Assembly: GCF_014145335.1 (NCBI RefSeq)
Contig: NZ_JACIVI010000001.1
Coordinates: 620,001-684,000, forward strand
Length of the DNA stretch: 64,000 nucleotides
Source: Aquariibacter albus
GTDB lineage: Bacteria > Pseudomonadota > Gammaproteobacteria > Burkholderiales > Burkholderiaceae_C
Reading direction: 5' to 3'
This document shows positions 45,616-55,581 of this stretch, one piece after another (the stretch's first letter is position 1; every line of letters starts with the position of its first letter). The translations under genes were made by a program, and so were the position numbers. The notes under the pieces were generated by a model. It worked only from the letters and a program-made list of their open reading frames with translations. It ran no database searches and had not been told where the DNA came from.

Positions 45616-46743
45616 TCAGGCGGCGCCGAGTCCAGTGACGAGATGGGGGGTCGCGCGGGTGGCCGGCGTGGCCAGCACCTGCGGATGTGCGGCGACGAAG
45701 GCCAGCATGCGCTCGATGCAGCCCAGGGCCTGGCCTCGCACCGGTTCGGGCACCTGGATCTCGCCGGTCTGGCGCTCCAGGCAGTCGACGAGGGCCTGCA
45801 GGCCGTTCATCGCCATCCAGGGGCAGTGCGCGCAGCTCTTGCACGTGGCACCGTTGCCGGCGGTGGGCGCTTCCATCAGCGTGGCCTGCGGCGCGAGCTG
45901 ACGCATGCGGTGCAGCAGGCCGTTGTCGGTGGCCACGATGAAGGTGCCGGTCGGCGCATCGGTCACGGCCTTGAGCAGCTGCGAGGTCGAGCCGACCACG
46001 TCGGCCAGGGCCACCACGGCCGACGGCGATTCGGGATGCACCAGCACCTTGGCCTGCGGGTGCTCGGCCTTGAGCAGCTCCAGCTCCAGGCCCTTGAACT
46101 CGTCGTGCACGATGCACTCGCCCTGCCAGAGCAGCATGTCGGCGCCGGTGGTCTGCTGGATGTAGCGGCCCAGGTGGCGGTCCGGCGCCCAGAGGATCTT
46201 CCGGCCCTGCGCCTTCAGGTGCTCGACGATGCCCAGCGCGCAGGAGCTGGTCACCATCCAGTCGGCGCGGGCTTTCACCGCGGCGCTGGTGTTGGCGTAG
46301 ACCACGACGCTGCGGTCCGGGTGGGCATCGCAGAAGGCGGCGAAGTCCTCGGCCGGGCAGGCCAGGTCCAGCGAGCAGGTGGCCTCCAGCTCGGGCATGC
46401 GCACCGTCTTGTGCGGCGAGAGGATCTTGGCGCTCTCGCCCATGAAGCGCACCCCGGCCACGACCAGCTCCTGCGCGGCGTGGTCGCGGCCGAAGCGGGC
46501 CATCTCCAGCGAGTCGGCGACGATGCCGCCGGTGGCCAGGGCCAGGTCCTGCAGCTCGGGCTCGACGTAGTAGTGCGCGACCAGCACCGCGCCACGCGCG
46601 GCCAGCAAGGCCTTGGCGCGGGCGTTCAGGGCGGCGCGGGCGGCCGGGTCCAGGGCCTCGGGCACGCGGGCCCAGGCGTGGGCGGTGGAGGCCTGGCCCA
46701 GGGCGTCCTGCCGCGTGAAGTCGAAGCGGATCGGGGTGCTCAT
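45616..46743 (-). CDS. nadA: Quinolinate synthase
   Basis: A 375-residue 4Fe-4S enzyme that condenses iminoaspartate with dihydroxyacetone phosphate. [71 protein letters not shown] and the C-terminal [14 protein letters not shown] give the three cluster cysteines. The start ATG 46743 opens MSTPIRFDF. nadC follows. Confidence 0.97.
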   Translation of the reverse strand: MSTPIRFDFTRQDALGQASTAHAWARVPEALDPAARAALNARAKALLAARGAVLVAHYYVEPELQDLALATGGIVADSLEMARFGRDHAAQELVVAGVRFMGESAKILSPHKTVRMPELEATCSLDLACPAEDFAAFCDAHPDRSVVVYANTSAAVKARADWMVTSSCALGIVEHLKAQGRKILWAPDRHLGRYIQQTTGADMLLWQGECIVHDEFKGLELELLKAEHPQAKVLVHPESPSAVVALADVVGSTSQLLKAVTDAPTGTFIVATDNGLLHRMRQLAPQATLMEAPTAGNGATCKSCAHCPWMAMNGLQALVDCLERQTGEIQVPEPVRGQALGCIERMLAFVAAHPQVLATPATRATPHLVTGLGAA

Positions 46744-46837
46744 CGGATGGCGCTTTGCATCGGGCGGGGGCGGGATCGTAGCAAGCGGGCCGGGGTTTCC
46801 CCGGATCGGTTCACGCGCGGGTCTGCGCCGGGTGGCT

Positions 46838-47710
46838 TCAGGCCGCGGCGAACACCCGGCTCGGCGGCGCGCCGAGGCTGCGCCGCACCATCGCACTGAA
46901 GGCGCTGGGGCTGGCGTAGCCCAGCGCGGCGGCAATCTCGCCCATCGGCCGGCCGTGGGCGGCGAGCGTCAGCGCCCGCGCCAGCAGCACCTGCTGCCGC
47001 CACTGGCCGAAGCTGGTGCCCAGTTCCTGGCGGAAGAGCCGCGCGACGGTGCGTTCGCTCGCGCCGATGTCGCGCACCCAGCCGGCCAGCGTGGCGTGGC
47101 GCTGCGGCGCGTCCAGCACGGCTTCGCAGAGCGCACGCAGGCGCTTGTCCTCGGGCAGGGCGATGCCCAGCGGCAGCGGCGCGGCGCCGGCCAGTTCGGC
47201 GCGCAGCAGCGGGGCGATCAGCGCCTCGCGCTCGGTCTGGGCTGCCGCGGGCGGCGGACCGCCGTCGGGGCGGGGGTCCAGGGCCAGGATCAGCGCGCGC
47301 AGCAGGTCGGACACCTCCAGCACCCGGCAGTGCCGCCAGGGCAGGTCGGCTTCCGGGGGGGCCTCGGGTTCCTCGGCCCGGGCCGCGGCCGGCCCGCAGC
47401 GGCCGGCGGCCTGGTGCAGGTAGAGCGTGCGCAGCTCGGCCGTCTCGACCACGGTCACCGTGTGCTCGATGCCCGGCGGGATCCAGACCGCCCGCGAGGG
47501 CGGGACCAGGTAGGTGCCGCGCTCGGCCGTGATCCGCATCACCCCGGTGGCCGACCAGGCCAGCTGGGCCCAGGGATGGTGGTGCGGCTCGACCCGCGTG
47601 TCGGCCGCCAGCACGCTGAACTTGGCCCGCAGCGGGCGGGCCGGTGTCGGCATGTAGAGGTGGGGGGCCTGGCGGCCGCGCAGCGGGCCCTCGGTCGGCT
47701 GGGCAGGCAT
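46838..47710 (-). CDS. AraC-family transcriptional regulator
   Basis: A 290-residue regulator. Residues 40-115 form a cupin-type sensor ([39 protein letters not shown]). The C-terminal AraC DNA-binding domain has two helix-turn-helices ([33 protein letters not shown] and [25 protein letters not shown]). It is divergent from the MFS gene with 70 bp between them, so it probably controls it. Confidence 0.92.
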   Translation of the reverse strand: MPAQPTEGPLRGRQAPHLYMPTPARPLRAKFSVLAADTRVEPHHHPWAQLAWSATGVMRITAERGTYLVPPSRAVWIPPGIEHTVTVVETAELRTLYLHQAAGRCGPAAARAEEPEAPPEADLPWRHCRVLEVSDLLRALILALDPRPDGGPPPAAAQTEREALIAPLLRAELAGAAPLPLGIALPEDKRLRALCEAVLDAPQRHATLAGWVRDIGASERTVARLFRQELGTSFGQWRQQVLLARALTLAAHGRPMGEIAAALGYASPSAFSAMVRRSLGAPPSRVFAAA

Positions 47711-47780
47711 TGGCTTGATCTCGACAAAGGATGTCTTTCTATCGTAAGCGCGACGAGCCCGGCCTGCCTACGATGCCGGC

Positions 47781-49046
47781 ATGGCGCTTCTTCCCCTCCC
47801 GAACGATCCCGCGCTGCGGGCCGATCTGCGCACCACCGGCCTGGTGGGCCTGGCGCATGGCAGCTCGCACTTCTTCCATCTGCTGTTGCCGCCGATGTTC
47901 CCGGTCTTCATCCGCGAATTCGGCCTCAGCTACACCGAGCTGGGCCTGCTGGTCACGCTGTTCTTCGTCGTGTCCGGCCTGGGCCAGGCCCTGTCGGGCT
48001 TCCTGGTCGACCGGGTTGGGGCGCGGCCGGTGCTCTTCGCCGCCTTCCTGAGCTTCATCGCCGCGGCCCTGACCGCGGCGAGCGCCCAGGGGCCGGGCGC
48101 GCTCGCGGTGGCTGCCCTGCTGGCCGGCCTGGGCAATGCGCCCTTCCACCCTGCGGACTTCACCATCCTGAACCAGCGCATCACGCCGCAGCGCCTGGGC
48201 CATGCCTATTCGGCCCACGGCATCTGCGGCAACCTGGGCTGGGCGCTGTCGCCGGTCTTCCTGGTCGGGCTGACGAGCGTGCTCGATTCCTGGCGTCTGG
48301 CCTACCTGGGCGCGGCCCTCTTGGCCGCCACCGTGCTCCTCATCCTCTACCGCCAGCGTGCCGCGCTGGACGATCGTCACCAGGCCCGCCGCCAGGCCAG
48401 CGTGGCCGCCCGGCCGGTGGCGGGAGCGACGGTGGAGCATCCGATGGCCTTCCTGCGCCTGCCCTCGGTCTGGCTGTGCTTCTCCTTCTTTTTCTGGAGC
48501 ACCGCGGCGATGGCCGCCATCCAGGGCTTCGCCAGCCCGGCCCTCCAGCAGATGCACGGCCTGCCGCTGTCGCTCACGGCCTTCGTCGTGACCGGCTTCA
48601 TGCTCTGCGGGGCGGCCGGCATGGTGGCGGGCGGTTTCCTGGTCGCACGCGGCGCGGCACTGGAACGCATCATCACCCTGGCCATCGGCGCCGGTGCGGC
48701 GGTGCTGGTGGCCGTCGGCCTGGGTCTGATTCCAGGCGTCGCAGCGGTGGTGGCGGTCGCGCTTTCGGGCGTGGCCATCGGCCTGGCCGGACCGTCGCGC
48801 GACATGCTGATCAAGCGCGCTGCGCCGCCCGGTGCCACCGGCCGCGTCTACGGCACCGTGTACTCGGGCCTGGACATCGGCTTTGCGCTGGGCGCGCCGG
48901 TCTTCGGCCGCATCCTGGATGCCGGCTGGCCGGGTGGCGTCTTCCTGGCCGCCTCCCTGGCCCTGGCCGCGGGCATCGTCTCGGCCGGCCTGGTCGGCCG
49001 GGCCGGACAGCCCGCGCTGCCCGCCGAACCCAGGCTCAGCCCCTGA
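47781..49046 (+). CDS. MFS transporter
   Basis: A 421-residue polytopic transporter with about 12 hydrophobic segments. MFS features include GLAHGSSHFFHLLLPPMFPVF, the loop GFLVDRVGARPVLF after segment 2, and a cytoplasmic loop before TM7. The opening recalls Fsr-type (fosmidomycin resistance) exporters, but substrate is not known. It is divergent from the AraC-type regulator. Confidence 0.85.
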   Translation: MALLPLPNDPALRADLRTTGLVGLAHGSSHFFHLLLPPMFPVFIREFGLSYTELGLLVTLFFVVSGLGQALSGFLVDRVGARPVLFAAFLSFIAAALTAASAQGPGALAVAALLAGLGNAPFHPADFTILNQRITPQRLGHAYSAHGICGNLGWALSPVFLVGLTSVLDSWRLAYLGAALLAATVLLILYRQRAALDDRHQARRQASVAARPVAGATVEHPMAFLRLPSVWLCFSFFFWSTAAMAAIQGFASPALQQMHGLPLSLTAFVVTGFMLCGAAGMVAGGFLVARGAALERIITLAIGAGAAVLVAVGLGLIPGVAAVVAVALSGVAIGLAGPSRDMLIKRAAPPGATGRVYGTVYSGLDIGFALGAPVFGRILDAGWPGGVFLAASLALAAGIVSAGLVGRAGQPALPAEPRLSP

Positions 49047-49079
49047 GCCTCCGCATGGCCGGTGCGCCCCCGGGGGGCT

Positions 49080-50294
49080 TCAGGCGTCGTCGTGCTGGTG
49101 CACGAGCTCGCGCACGCGCGGGTAGATCTGCTGCTGCCAGCGCCGGCCGCTGAACACGCCGTAGTGGCCCACGCCGGTCTGGATGTGGTGGGTCTTGAGG
49201 TGGGCGCGCAGGCTGCTGCACAGGTCATGGGCGGCCACGGTCTGGCCCAGGGCACAGATGTCGTCGCGCTCGCCCTCCACGGTGAACAGCGCGGTGCGGC
49301 GGATCGCGGCGGTGTTCACGGAGCGGCCGGCCACCTTCATCACGCCACGGGCCAGGTCCCAGGTCTGGAAGACCCGCTCGACGGTCTCCAGATAGAACTC
49401 GGCCGGCAGGTCGTTGACCGCGAAGTACTCCTCGTAGAAGGTCCGGGTGGTCTCGGCCTTGTCCGTCTCGCCGGCCACCAGGGCCTCGTACAGGCCTTGG
49501 AAGGCCTGGGTGTGGCGGTCGGGGTTCATGCTCATGAAGGCGGTCAGCTGCAGGAAGCCGGGATAGACCCGTCGCATGCCGCCGGGGTAGCGCAGCGGCA
49601 CCCGGCAGATCAGGTTCTTCTCGAACCATTCCATCGGCTTGCTGATCGCGAGCTTGTTGACCTCGGTCGGGTTGATCCGCGTGTCCACCGGCCCGGCCAT
49701 CAGCGTCATCGTGCGCGGCTGGGCCGGATGGTCGTCCTCGGCCATCAGGGCCACCGCTGCCAGCACCGGCACGCAGGGCTGGCAGACCGCCATCACATGG
49801 CTGCCCGGGCCCATCACGCCAAGGAAGCGGATCAGGTGCTGCACGTACTCGTCGAAGCCGAACACCCCTTCGGACAGGCGCACCTGGCGTGCGTTGTGCC
49901 AGTCGGTCACCCAGACCTCATGGTCCTGCAGCAGGGTGCGGATGGTGTCGCGCAGCAGGGTGGCGAAATGGCCTGACAGCGGCGCGGCCACCAGCATGCG
50001 GGGCTGGCCCTCCGGCGCCCCCGGCTTGCGGAAGCGCAGCAGGGTCGCGAAGGGCGTGCGGTCCATCACCTCTTCCTCGACCGCCCAGGCATCGGGACCG
50101 ATGCGCCCCAGGCTGAAGGGCGGCCGCTCATGGGTCAGCCGCAGTTGCGAGAAGACCTCCGCGGCAGCAGCCAGGCGGCGCAGGCTGGTGGGCTCGCGGC
50201 TGCCGAGGAAGCGCCAGGCCTGGGCAAAGCCCCGGGCGGCTTCCTGCCAGGGCGCCAGGAGATCGCATTGGGATTGGTAGGCCTGGTACAGCAT
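49080..50294 (-). CDS. phaZ: Intracellular poly(3-hydroxybutyrate) depolymerase
   Basis: A 404-residue alpha/beta-hydrolase that mobilises stored PHB. It starts MLYQAYQSQCDLLAPWQ, the usual PhaZ1 opening. HNARQVRLSEGVFGFDEYVQHLI, then MAVCQPCVPVLAAVALMAEDD (Cys as the nucleophile) and KTHHIQTGVGHYGVFSGRRWQQQIYPRVREL (catalytic His), are characteristic of this intracellular class. It shows the organism makes PHB granules. Confidence 0.95.
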   Translation of the reverse strand: MLYQAYQSQCDLLAPWQEAARGFAQAWRFLGSREPTSLRRLAAAAEVFSQLRLTHERPPFSLGRIGPDAWAVEEEVMDRTPFATLLRFRKPGAPEGQPRMLVAAPLSGHFATLLRDTIRTLLQDHEVWVTDWHNARQVRLSEGVFGFDEYVQHLIRFLGVMGPGSHVMAVCQPCVPVLAAVALMAEDDHPAQPRTMTLMAGPVDTRINPTEVNKLAISKPMEWFEKNLICRVPLRYPGGMRRVYPGFLQLTAFMSMNPDRHTQAFQGLYEALVAGETDKAETTRTFYEEYFAVNDLPAEFYLETVERVFQTWDLARGVMKVAGRSVNTAAIRRTALFTVEGERDDICALGQTVAAHDLCSSLRAHLKTHHIQTGVGHYGVFSGRRWQQQIYPRVRELVHQHDDA

Positions 50295-50501
50295 GCGCTG
50301 GGCTCCGGATCGGACAGGGCAGGGGCGGAAGAATTGGTTTGCAACAGGCAAGTTGCAGGCCACCGAAGGCCGTGCACCGCCTTCGGCGACCTGCACCGCG
50401 CGGTGGCACAGCGCTTGCGGGCCTCGATCGTGCCGACCCGGAACAGGGCATCGGCCCAGGCTCCACCCCTTCCTCTGCCCGACACCGCAGGACCTGCCGC
50501 C

Positions 50502-51311
50502 ATGGTTACCCGCCGCCGCCCCGCCGCCGATCCGCTGCCCGAAGCCGCACCCTCGCCCAGCCCCAAGCGGGCGGGGCGGCGCGCGCCCGCGGCGGCCCCG
50601 GCCCTGCCGGCCGTCGTCGCAGCACCGCCTGCCGTGGCGCTGGGGGCGGCCTCGATGACGCTGAGCAGCAAGAACTACTCGTCCTGGTCCCTGCGCGGCT
50701 GGCTGCTGGCCCGCTTCGCAGGCCTGGAGTTCCGGGAGGAGATGCTCTCCACCGACAACGCCGATGTGCGGGCCGAGATCCTGCTGCTCGCGCCGTCCAT
50801 GCTGGTGCCTTGCCTGCACCATGGCAGCGGCCCCGCCGAGGTGCGGGTCTGGGACACGCTGGCCATCGGCGAGTACCTGCACGAGCTTTTCCCCGAGGCC
50901 GGCCTGCTGCCGACCTCGCGCGCCGCCCGCGCGCACTGCCGCGCCATCTGCGGCGAGATGCATTCCGGCTTCAGCGCCCTGCGCTCGGCGCTGCCGATGA
51001 ACCTGAAGGCCCGCTTCCCGGGCTTCAAGGTCTGGTCGCGCGCGCAGGCCGACATCGACCGCATCGTGCAGATCTGGACCGAGTGCTTCGACGCCTATGG
51101 CGGCCCCTGGCTCTTCGGCGAGCACCGCACCATGGCCGATGCCATGTACGCGCCCGTCGTCACCCGGCTGCAGACCTATGACGTGCGCCTGTCCGACCGC
51201 CGCCTGATCGAGTACTGCCAACGTGTGCTGGCCATGCCCGAGATGCAGGCATGGATCGCCGACGCCAAGCTCGAACCCGAGGACATCGACGAGCTGGAAG
51301 CCGAGTTCTGA
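50502..51311 (+). CDS. Glutathione S-transferase-like protein
   Basis: A 269-residue protein if it starts at ATG 50502, but the first 51 residues are Pro/Ala/Arg-rich. An ATG at 50655 would give a 218-residue protein starting MTLSSKNYSSWSLRGWLLARF, normal for a GST. The N-terminal thioredoxin-like part (SPSMLVPCLHH with the cis-Pro motif, AIGEYLHELFPEAGLLP) and an all-helical C-terminal part (GPWLFGEHRTMADAMYAPVVTRL) follow. Substrate is unknown. Confidence 0.85.
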   Translation: MVTRRRPAADPLPEAAPSPSPKRAGRRAPAAAPALPAVVAAPPAVALGAASMTLSSKNYSSWSLRGWLLARFAGLEFREEMLSTDNADVRAEILLLAPSMLVPCLHHGSGPAEVRVWDTLAIGEYLHELFPEAGLLPTSRAARAHCRAICGEMHSGFSALRSALPMNLKARFPGFKVWSRAQADIDRIVQIWTECFDAYGGPWLFGEHRTMADAMYAPVVTRLQTYDVRLSDRRLIEYCQRVLAMPEMQAWIADAKLEPEDIDELEAEF

Positions 51312-51351
51312 GCGGCGAAGCTGCGGACGCCCGGGCCCGCAGCCCCACGAA

Positions 51352-51375
51352 GAAGGCGCCCCGCGGGGCGCCTTC
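51352..51375. terminator. 24-nt perfect palindrome between convergent genes
   Basis: GAAGGCGCCCCG and its complement make a perfect self-complementary 24-mer between the GST-like and cupin genes, which converge. Likely bidirectional terminator, no T-run. Confidence 0.5.
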
Positions 51376-51403
51376 GCTCATCCGGGGCCGGCCGTGGTCC
51401 GCG

Positions 51404-51832
51404 TCACTTCCACGGCGTCGACGGCGGCACCTCGGCGGCGGGTTCCACGTCGATGGTCTTGAAGTCCGCCGGGCTGACGATCTCCAGGTACTCCATGTCG
51501 GGCGAGTAGTCGAAGAGGTAGTGGCGGATGCCCGGACGCTGGTGGACGCAGTCGCCGGCCGAGACCAGGGTCTCCTTGTCCTCGTACATGAAGCGGGCCC
51601 AGCCCCTGATCATGATCACGATCTGGAATTCCGCCTCGTGGCGGTGCCAGCCCGTGCCTTCGGCCGGCGGGTTCTTGGCCTTCACCAGGTGGGCGATGAC
51701 CTTGCCCCGGGTCGCGTCGGCGATGCCCAGGTCGCGGTAGGCGAAGAAGTCGCGCAGGCCACCTTCGCCACGCCAGGGCGTGTCGTCGGGCTTCACATGC
51801 GAGAACAGGGTCGGGGTGGTGCGGTCGAGCAT
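51404..51832 (-). CDS. Small cupin-fold protein
   Basis: A 142-residue cupin: GTGWHRHEAEFQIVIMIRGWARFMYED and AGDCVHQRPGIRHYLFDYSPDMEYLEI are the two cupin motifs, with His and Glu residues that could bind metal. The ATG at 51832 follows AGGAGG in the minus strand. Substrate is unknown. Confidence 0.85.
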   Translation of the reverse strand: MLDRTTPTLFSHVKPDDTPWRGEGGLRDFFAYRDLGIADATRGKVIAHLVKAKNPPAEGTGWHRHEAEFQIVIMIRGWARFMYEDKETLVSAGDCVHQRPGIRHYLFDYSPDMEYLEIVSPADFKTIDVEPAAEVPPSTPWK

Positions 51833-52112
51833 GGCGGTCCTCCTCGTGCGGAGCGGTGGCTGGGGTGGCGTGCCCAATGCAACAAGCGTTCCGCGCCGCC
51901 GCGGGGCGCCCACGCACAGGCCCTGGGCCCGCCCGCCCCGCGCTGGCGAGCCGGGCACCGGTGCCGAGCGGCCCGCCCCGCCGACGATCAGCCGGTCTGC
52001 CCGCGCTGCGGCCCAGCGCGGTGCAGCGGAGCGTCCCGGTGCCCGGCAGGGGGCGTGCTAGGCTTTTTCGGACGTGAACCCATTCCGCAAGCCCTGCGGC
52101 CAGGAGCCCCCC

Positions 52113-52610
52113 ATGACGACCGATTTCGCGACCTGCGACCTCTGCGACCTCCACAAGAACGACGGCAGCGGCGCCTTCCGCGTGCTGCCGCCCGTCTTCC
52201 GCGACTTCGGCGCGCACAAGCGCTTTGCCGGCCCCGTATTCACCGTGAAGTGCTTCGAGGACAACAGCTTCGTCAAGGCTGCGGTCGACAGCCCGGGCGA
52301 AGGCCGCGTGCTGGTCGTCGACGGCGGCGCCTCGCTGCGCCGGGCCCTGGTCGGCGGCAACCTCGGTGCGGCCGCGGCCCGCAACGGCTGGGCCGGCGTG
52401 GTGGTCGACGGCTGCGTGCGCGACGTGGCCGAACTCGCGGCCTGCGCCACCGGCATCCGCGCCCTCGGCGCCATGCCCCTGCCGACCGAGAAGCGCAACG
52501 AAGGCCAGCGCGAGATCGCCGTGCAGATCCAGGGCGTCTGGGTGCGTCCGGGCGACTGGCTCTATGCCGACGAGGACGGCATCATCGTCAGCGCGACCAA
52601 GCTGGTCTGA
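52113..52610 (+). CDS. RraA-family protein
   Basis: A 165-residue protein of the RraA family. It starts FATCDLCDLHKNDG, then FAGPVFTVKCFEDNSFVKAAV, GRVLVVDGGASLRRALVGGNLGAAAARNGWAGVVVDGCVRDVAELA. The conserved GN-LG and GxxRD residues are there. Family members are either regulators of RNase E or HMG/CHA aldolases; sequence alone does not decide. The ATG at 52113 follows AGGAG. Confidence 0.92.
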   Translation: MTTDFATCDLCDLHKNDGSGAFRVLPPVFRDFGAHKRFAGPVFTVKCFEDNSFVKAAVDSPGEGRVLVVDGGASLRRALVGGNLGAAAARNGWAGVVVDGCVRDVAELAACATGIRALGAMPLPTEKRNEGQREIAVQIQGVWVRPGDWLYADEDGIIVSATKLV

Positions 52611-52703
52611 AGCCCGCCGCAGGGCGCCCGTGAGCCGCCGGGCTGCTGCGCCCAGGACCTCGCAGAGCTCGGCCCCTTCGCCCCGTCCCGGGCGCCGCGG
52701 GGC

Positions 52704-53294
52704 TCAGCCCTGCAGCATGGTGCCGGGGGTGAAGTAGGCGCCGCCGGCGACGTGATGCAGCGTGCGCAGCGCGTCGTGGCCGTCGAAGTGCCAGCGGCCG
52801 TTGGAGAACACGCGCGGATCGGCCCAGGCGGCCTCCACCTCGGCCAGGAAGAGGTCGTGGGCCTGTTCGATCGTCGGCTGCGGCAGGCGGCGGCAGGCCA
52901 GCCAGGCCACGCTGCCGGCCACCAGCGGCTGCCCGCCGGATTCGGCCGGGGCGGCCTCGCCCGCCAGGTAGCGCAGGCCGAAGGCGGCTTCCTTGTCCAG
53001 GCTGCGGCCGCTCGCGCCGCCCACCGCGTCGACCAGGCTGCGCTGGGCGGCGCAGGGCAGGCTCAGCACGAAGCGACCCGAGGCCTCGACCAGACCGCGC
53101 GTGAACACGGCCTTGTCGATCACCACCGCCACCTTGGGCGGGTCGAAGTCCAGCGGCATGTTCCAGGCCGCGGCCATGGTGTTGCGGCGGCCGCCGTGTT
53201 CGGCACTCAGCAGCACGGTGGGGCCGTGGTTGAGCAGGCGGTAGGCCTTGGCCAGGGGCACGGCCAGCGGGCGGGGCGGCAGGGTGTCGGGCAT
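52704..53294 (-). CDS. Flavin reductase-like (FMN-binding split-barrel) protein
   Basis: A 196-residue protein of the flavin reductase-like family. GPTVLLSAEHGGRRNTMAAAWNMPLDFDPPKVAVVIDK is the FMN-binding block. RGLVEASGRFVLSLPCAAQ and FLAEVEAAWADPRVFSNGRW follow. It may reduce flavins or use them in a monooxygenase pair. It is 17 bp upstream of serB on the same strand. Confidence 0.85.
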   Translation of the reverse strand: MPDTLPPRPLAVPLAKAYRLLNHGPTVLLSAEHGGRRNTMAAAWNMPLDFDPPKVAVVIDKAVFTRGLVEASGRFVLSLPCAAQRSLVDAVGGASGRSLDKEAAFGLRYLAGEAAPAESGGQPLVAGSVAWLACRRLPQPTIEQAHDLFLAEVEAAWADPRVFSNGRWHFDGHDALRTLHHVAGGAYFTPGTMLQG

Positions 53295-53311
53295 GGCGGG
53301 CTCCGGTCGCT

Positions 53312-54091
53312 TCAGCGGGCGTCGGCGCCGAACAGCGCCAGCAGGGTGTCCAGGCGCTCGACGTCCAGCGCCACATCGGCCTGCGCGCGCACCGCGGGCT
53401 TGGCCCGGTAGGCCACCGACAGGCCGGCCACCGACATCATCGGCAGGTCGTTGGCGCCGTCGCCGACGGCGATCACCTGCGTGCCCGTGCCGCCGAGCGC
53501 GGCCACGGTCTCCAGCACGGTGCGGCGCTTTTCCTCGCCGTCGACGATGTCGCCCCAGGGCTGGTCGATCAGGCGGCCGGTCAGGGCCGGTTCGGCGTCG
53601 GCCCGGCCGGTCTGCGCCGGGTCGGTGGACAGCTCCAGCACATTGCTGCGGGTGGCGTCCAGGCCCAGCGCGTCGCGCACGCGGTCGCTGAAGTAGGTGA
53701 AGCCGCCGGAGACCAGCAGGGTCTTCAGCCCGGCCGCCTGGCAGGCGCGCACCAGGGCCAGGGCGCCGTCATGGATGCGCAGCCGCTCTTCGGCCACCTG
53801 GCGCAGTGCGCTCAGCGGCACGCCCCGCAGCAGGGCCACGCGCTGGCGCAGGCTGGCCTTGTAGTCGGCGATCTCGCCGCGCATCGCGGCTTCGGTGATC
53901 GCCGCCACCTCGGCCTTGCGGCCGGCAGCATCGGCGATCTCGTCCACGCACTCGATGCTGATCAGCGTCGAGTCCATGTCGAAGGCGATCAGCTTGAAAT
54001 CGCTCAGCCGCAGGGGCAGGGACACGCCGCGGGCCAGCAGGCGGCTGGCCTCGAGACCGGCGGGCAGGGGGGAGGCGGTGGAAGTCGACAT
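53312..54091 (-). CDS. serB: Phosphoserine phosphatase
   Basis: A 259-residue HAD-family enzyme that makes serine from phosphoserine. The catalytic DxD is in LIAFDMDSTLISIECVDEIAD. VSGGFTYFSDRVRDALGLD and VIAVGDGANDLPMMSVAGLSVAYRAKP give the other HAD motifs. It starts at ATG 54091 (MSTSTASPL). A terminator lies between it and fccB upstream. Confidence 0.96.
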   Translation of the reverse strand: MSTSTASPLPAGLEASRLLARGVSLPLRLSDFKLIAFDMDSTLISIECVDEIADAAGRKAEVAAITEAAMRGEIADYKASLRQRVALLRGVPLSALRQVAEERLRIHDGALALVRACQAAGLKTLLVSGGFTYFSDRVRDALGLDATRSNVLELSTDPAQTGRADAEPALTGRLIDQPWGDIVDGEEKRRTVLETVAALGGTGTQVIAVGDGANDLPMMSVAGLSVAYRAKPAVRAQADVALDVERLDTLLALFGADAR

Positions 54092-54100
54092 CGCAAATGA

Positions 54101-54133
54101 GAAAAGGCCGGCAGCCCCTGGGGGCGCCGGCCT
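54101..54133 (-). terminator. Rho-independent terminator after the FccB gene
   Basis: An 8-bp stem (AGGCCGGC / GCCGGCCT) with a longer GC-rich inner part, followed on the minus strand by CCTTTTCTC. It lies between the fccB stop and serB. Confidence 0.65.
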
Positions 54134-54210
54134 CTTGCCGACGCGGCCTGGGCCGGGTCGGCATGGTAGCGAAGGCGTGCGCGGCCCCCTGTGCGGGGCC
54201 GGGCGAGGCT

Positions 54211-55581
54211 TCAGTTGAAAGTGTCGGCCATCAGCGTCTTGAACCAGGTGTCCATGCGCTTGAAGTTCTTGTTGCTGATGTTGGCGGCCTCGGTCGGCGT
54301 GGCGCCGGCGATCACGCCGTTGTTCGCGGCGACCTTCATCGTGCGGGTGCTTGCGTCGTACTGGTAGACCGCGGTCAGCCAGGAGGCGGTGTCGGCCGTG
54401 ATCGGCGAGTAGCAGGCCGAGTTCAGCACCGGCGCCGGGTCGGGGCTGCCGCCGGCCAGCAGGCGCAGCACCGCGTCGGCGCAGGTCTTGCCTTCCTGGT
54501 TGGCCACATGGCCGGCCTTGGGCAGGCCGGTCTGCGCGGCGTCGCCGATCACGTGCACGCCGGCCACCGCGGTCGACTCGTAGCTCAGCAGGTCCACCAC
54601 CGCCCAGCGGCGGTCGGCGCTGTTGATCAGCCCGGCCTGCTGCAGCCATTCGCCGCTGCGGCTGCCGCGGGCGCGCTGCGGCGGGATCGGGTTGACGGCC
54701 TGCGCCATCACGCTGCGCGGCGTGCCGACGGCGTCGGTCCAGCTGACCTGGCCGGTGTAGGCATTGATCTGCAGGTTCTGCACACCGGGCTGGTAGTCGA
54801 TCACGCCGCCGTGGATCACGTTGAAGGCGTGGGTGAAGTTCTCGCGCTCGGCGGTGATGGCCAGGTTCTCGTCGAGCACCAGCACCTTCACGTTGCCGTT
54901 GCGGCGCTTCTTCAGGAAGTCGGCCACCACGCAGGCCCGCTCGTAGGGGCCGGGCGGGCAGCGGTAGGGTGCCTTCGGAATGGTCATCACGAACACGCCG
55001 CCGGCCGGCACCGCGGCCACCTTCTGACGCAGCAGCTCGGTCTGCGGACCGGCGGCCCAGGCGTGCGGCGTGCGCAGCGTGTAGTCCTCGGCCGTCAGGC
55101 CGTAGGCCGGGTCGAAGTCGATGCCCGGGGCGACGATGAGCCGGTCGTAGGCCAGGGTACTGCCGTCGGACAGGCGCAGCACGCGCTGGATCGGCTCCAG
55201 CGACTCCACGGCCGCCTGGCGGATCACGACGCCATGCTGCTTGCGCAGGCCGTCGCGGCTGAAGTTCAGCGAGCTGAGCTTGCGGCTGCCGTTGAGCACC
55301 AGGTTGCTCATGATGTGCGAGGTGTAGGCCGCGGTCGGGTCGACCAGGGTCACCTGCACGCCGCTGCCCCCCCAATAGCGCAGGTACTTGGCCGCGCTGG
55401 CGCCGGCCATGCCGCCGCCGACGACGACGACGCGGCCGGTCGGGGCCGCTGCGGCGCGGGCGCCGCCCGGACGCGGCAGCAGGCTGACGCCGGCGCCGAC
55501 GGCCAGGGCCTGCAGCAGGGTGCGGCGCGAGAGCAGGGACGGCGCCAGGCCCGGGAAGTGTTCGGGGGTGCTCATGCTCAT
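54211..55581 (-). CDS. fccB: Flavocytochrome c sulfide dehydrogenase, flavoprotein subunit
   Basis: A 456-residue periplasmic FAD enzyme oxidising sulfide. It has a Tat signal (LLSRRTLLQALAVGAGVSLL) and the FAD loop RVVVVGGGMAGASAAKYL. The redox-active Cys block reads APYRCPPGPYERACVVADFLKK; FCSD-type flavoprotein segments follow (HVANQEGKTCADAVLRLLAG). The start at 55581 overlaps the cytochrome gene stop by 4 bp. SoxF is an alternative name for the same fold. Confidence 0.92.
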   Translation of the reverse strand: MSMSTPEHFPGLAPSLLSRRTLLQALAVGAGVSLLPRPGGARAAAAPTGRVVVVGGGMAGASAAKYLRYWGGSGVQVTLVDPTAAYTSHIMSNLVLNGSRKLSSLNFSRDGLRKQHGVVIRQAAVESLEPIQRVLRLSDGSTLAYDRLIVAPGIDFDPAYGLTAEDYTLRTPHAWAAGPQTELLRQKVAAVPAGGVFVMTIPKAPYRCPPGPYERACVVADFLKKRRNGNVKVLVLDENLAITAERENFTHAFNVIHGGVIDYQPGVQNLQINAYTGQVSWTDAVGTPRSVMAQAVNPIPPQRARGSRSGEWLQQAGLINSADRRWAVVDLLSYESTAVAGVHVIGDAAQTGLPKAGHVANQEGKTCADAVLRLLAGGSPDPAPVLNSACYSPITADTASWLTAVYQYDASTRTMKVAANNGVIAGATPTEAANISNKNFKRMDTWFKTLMADTFN

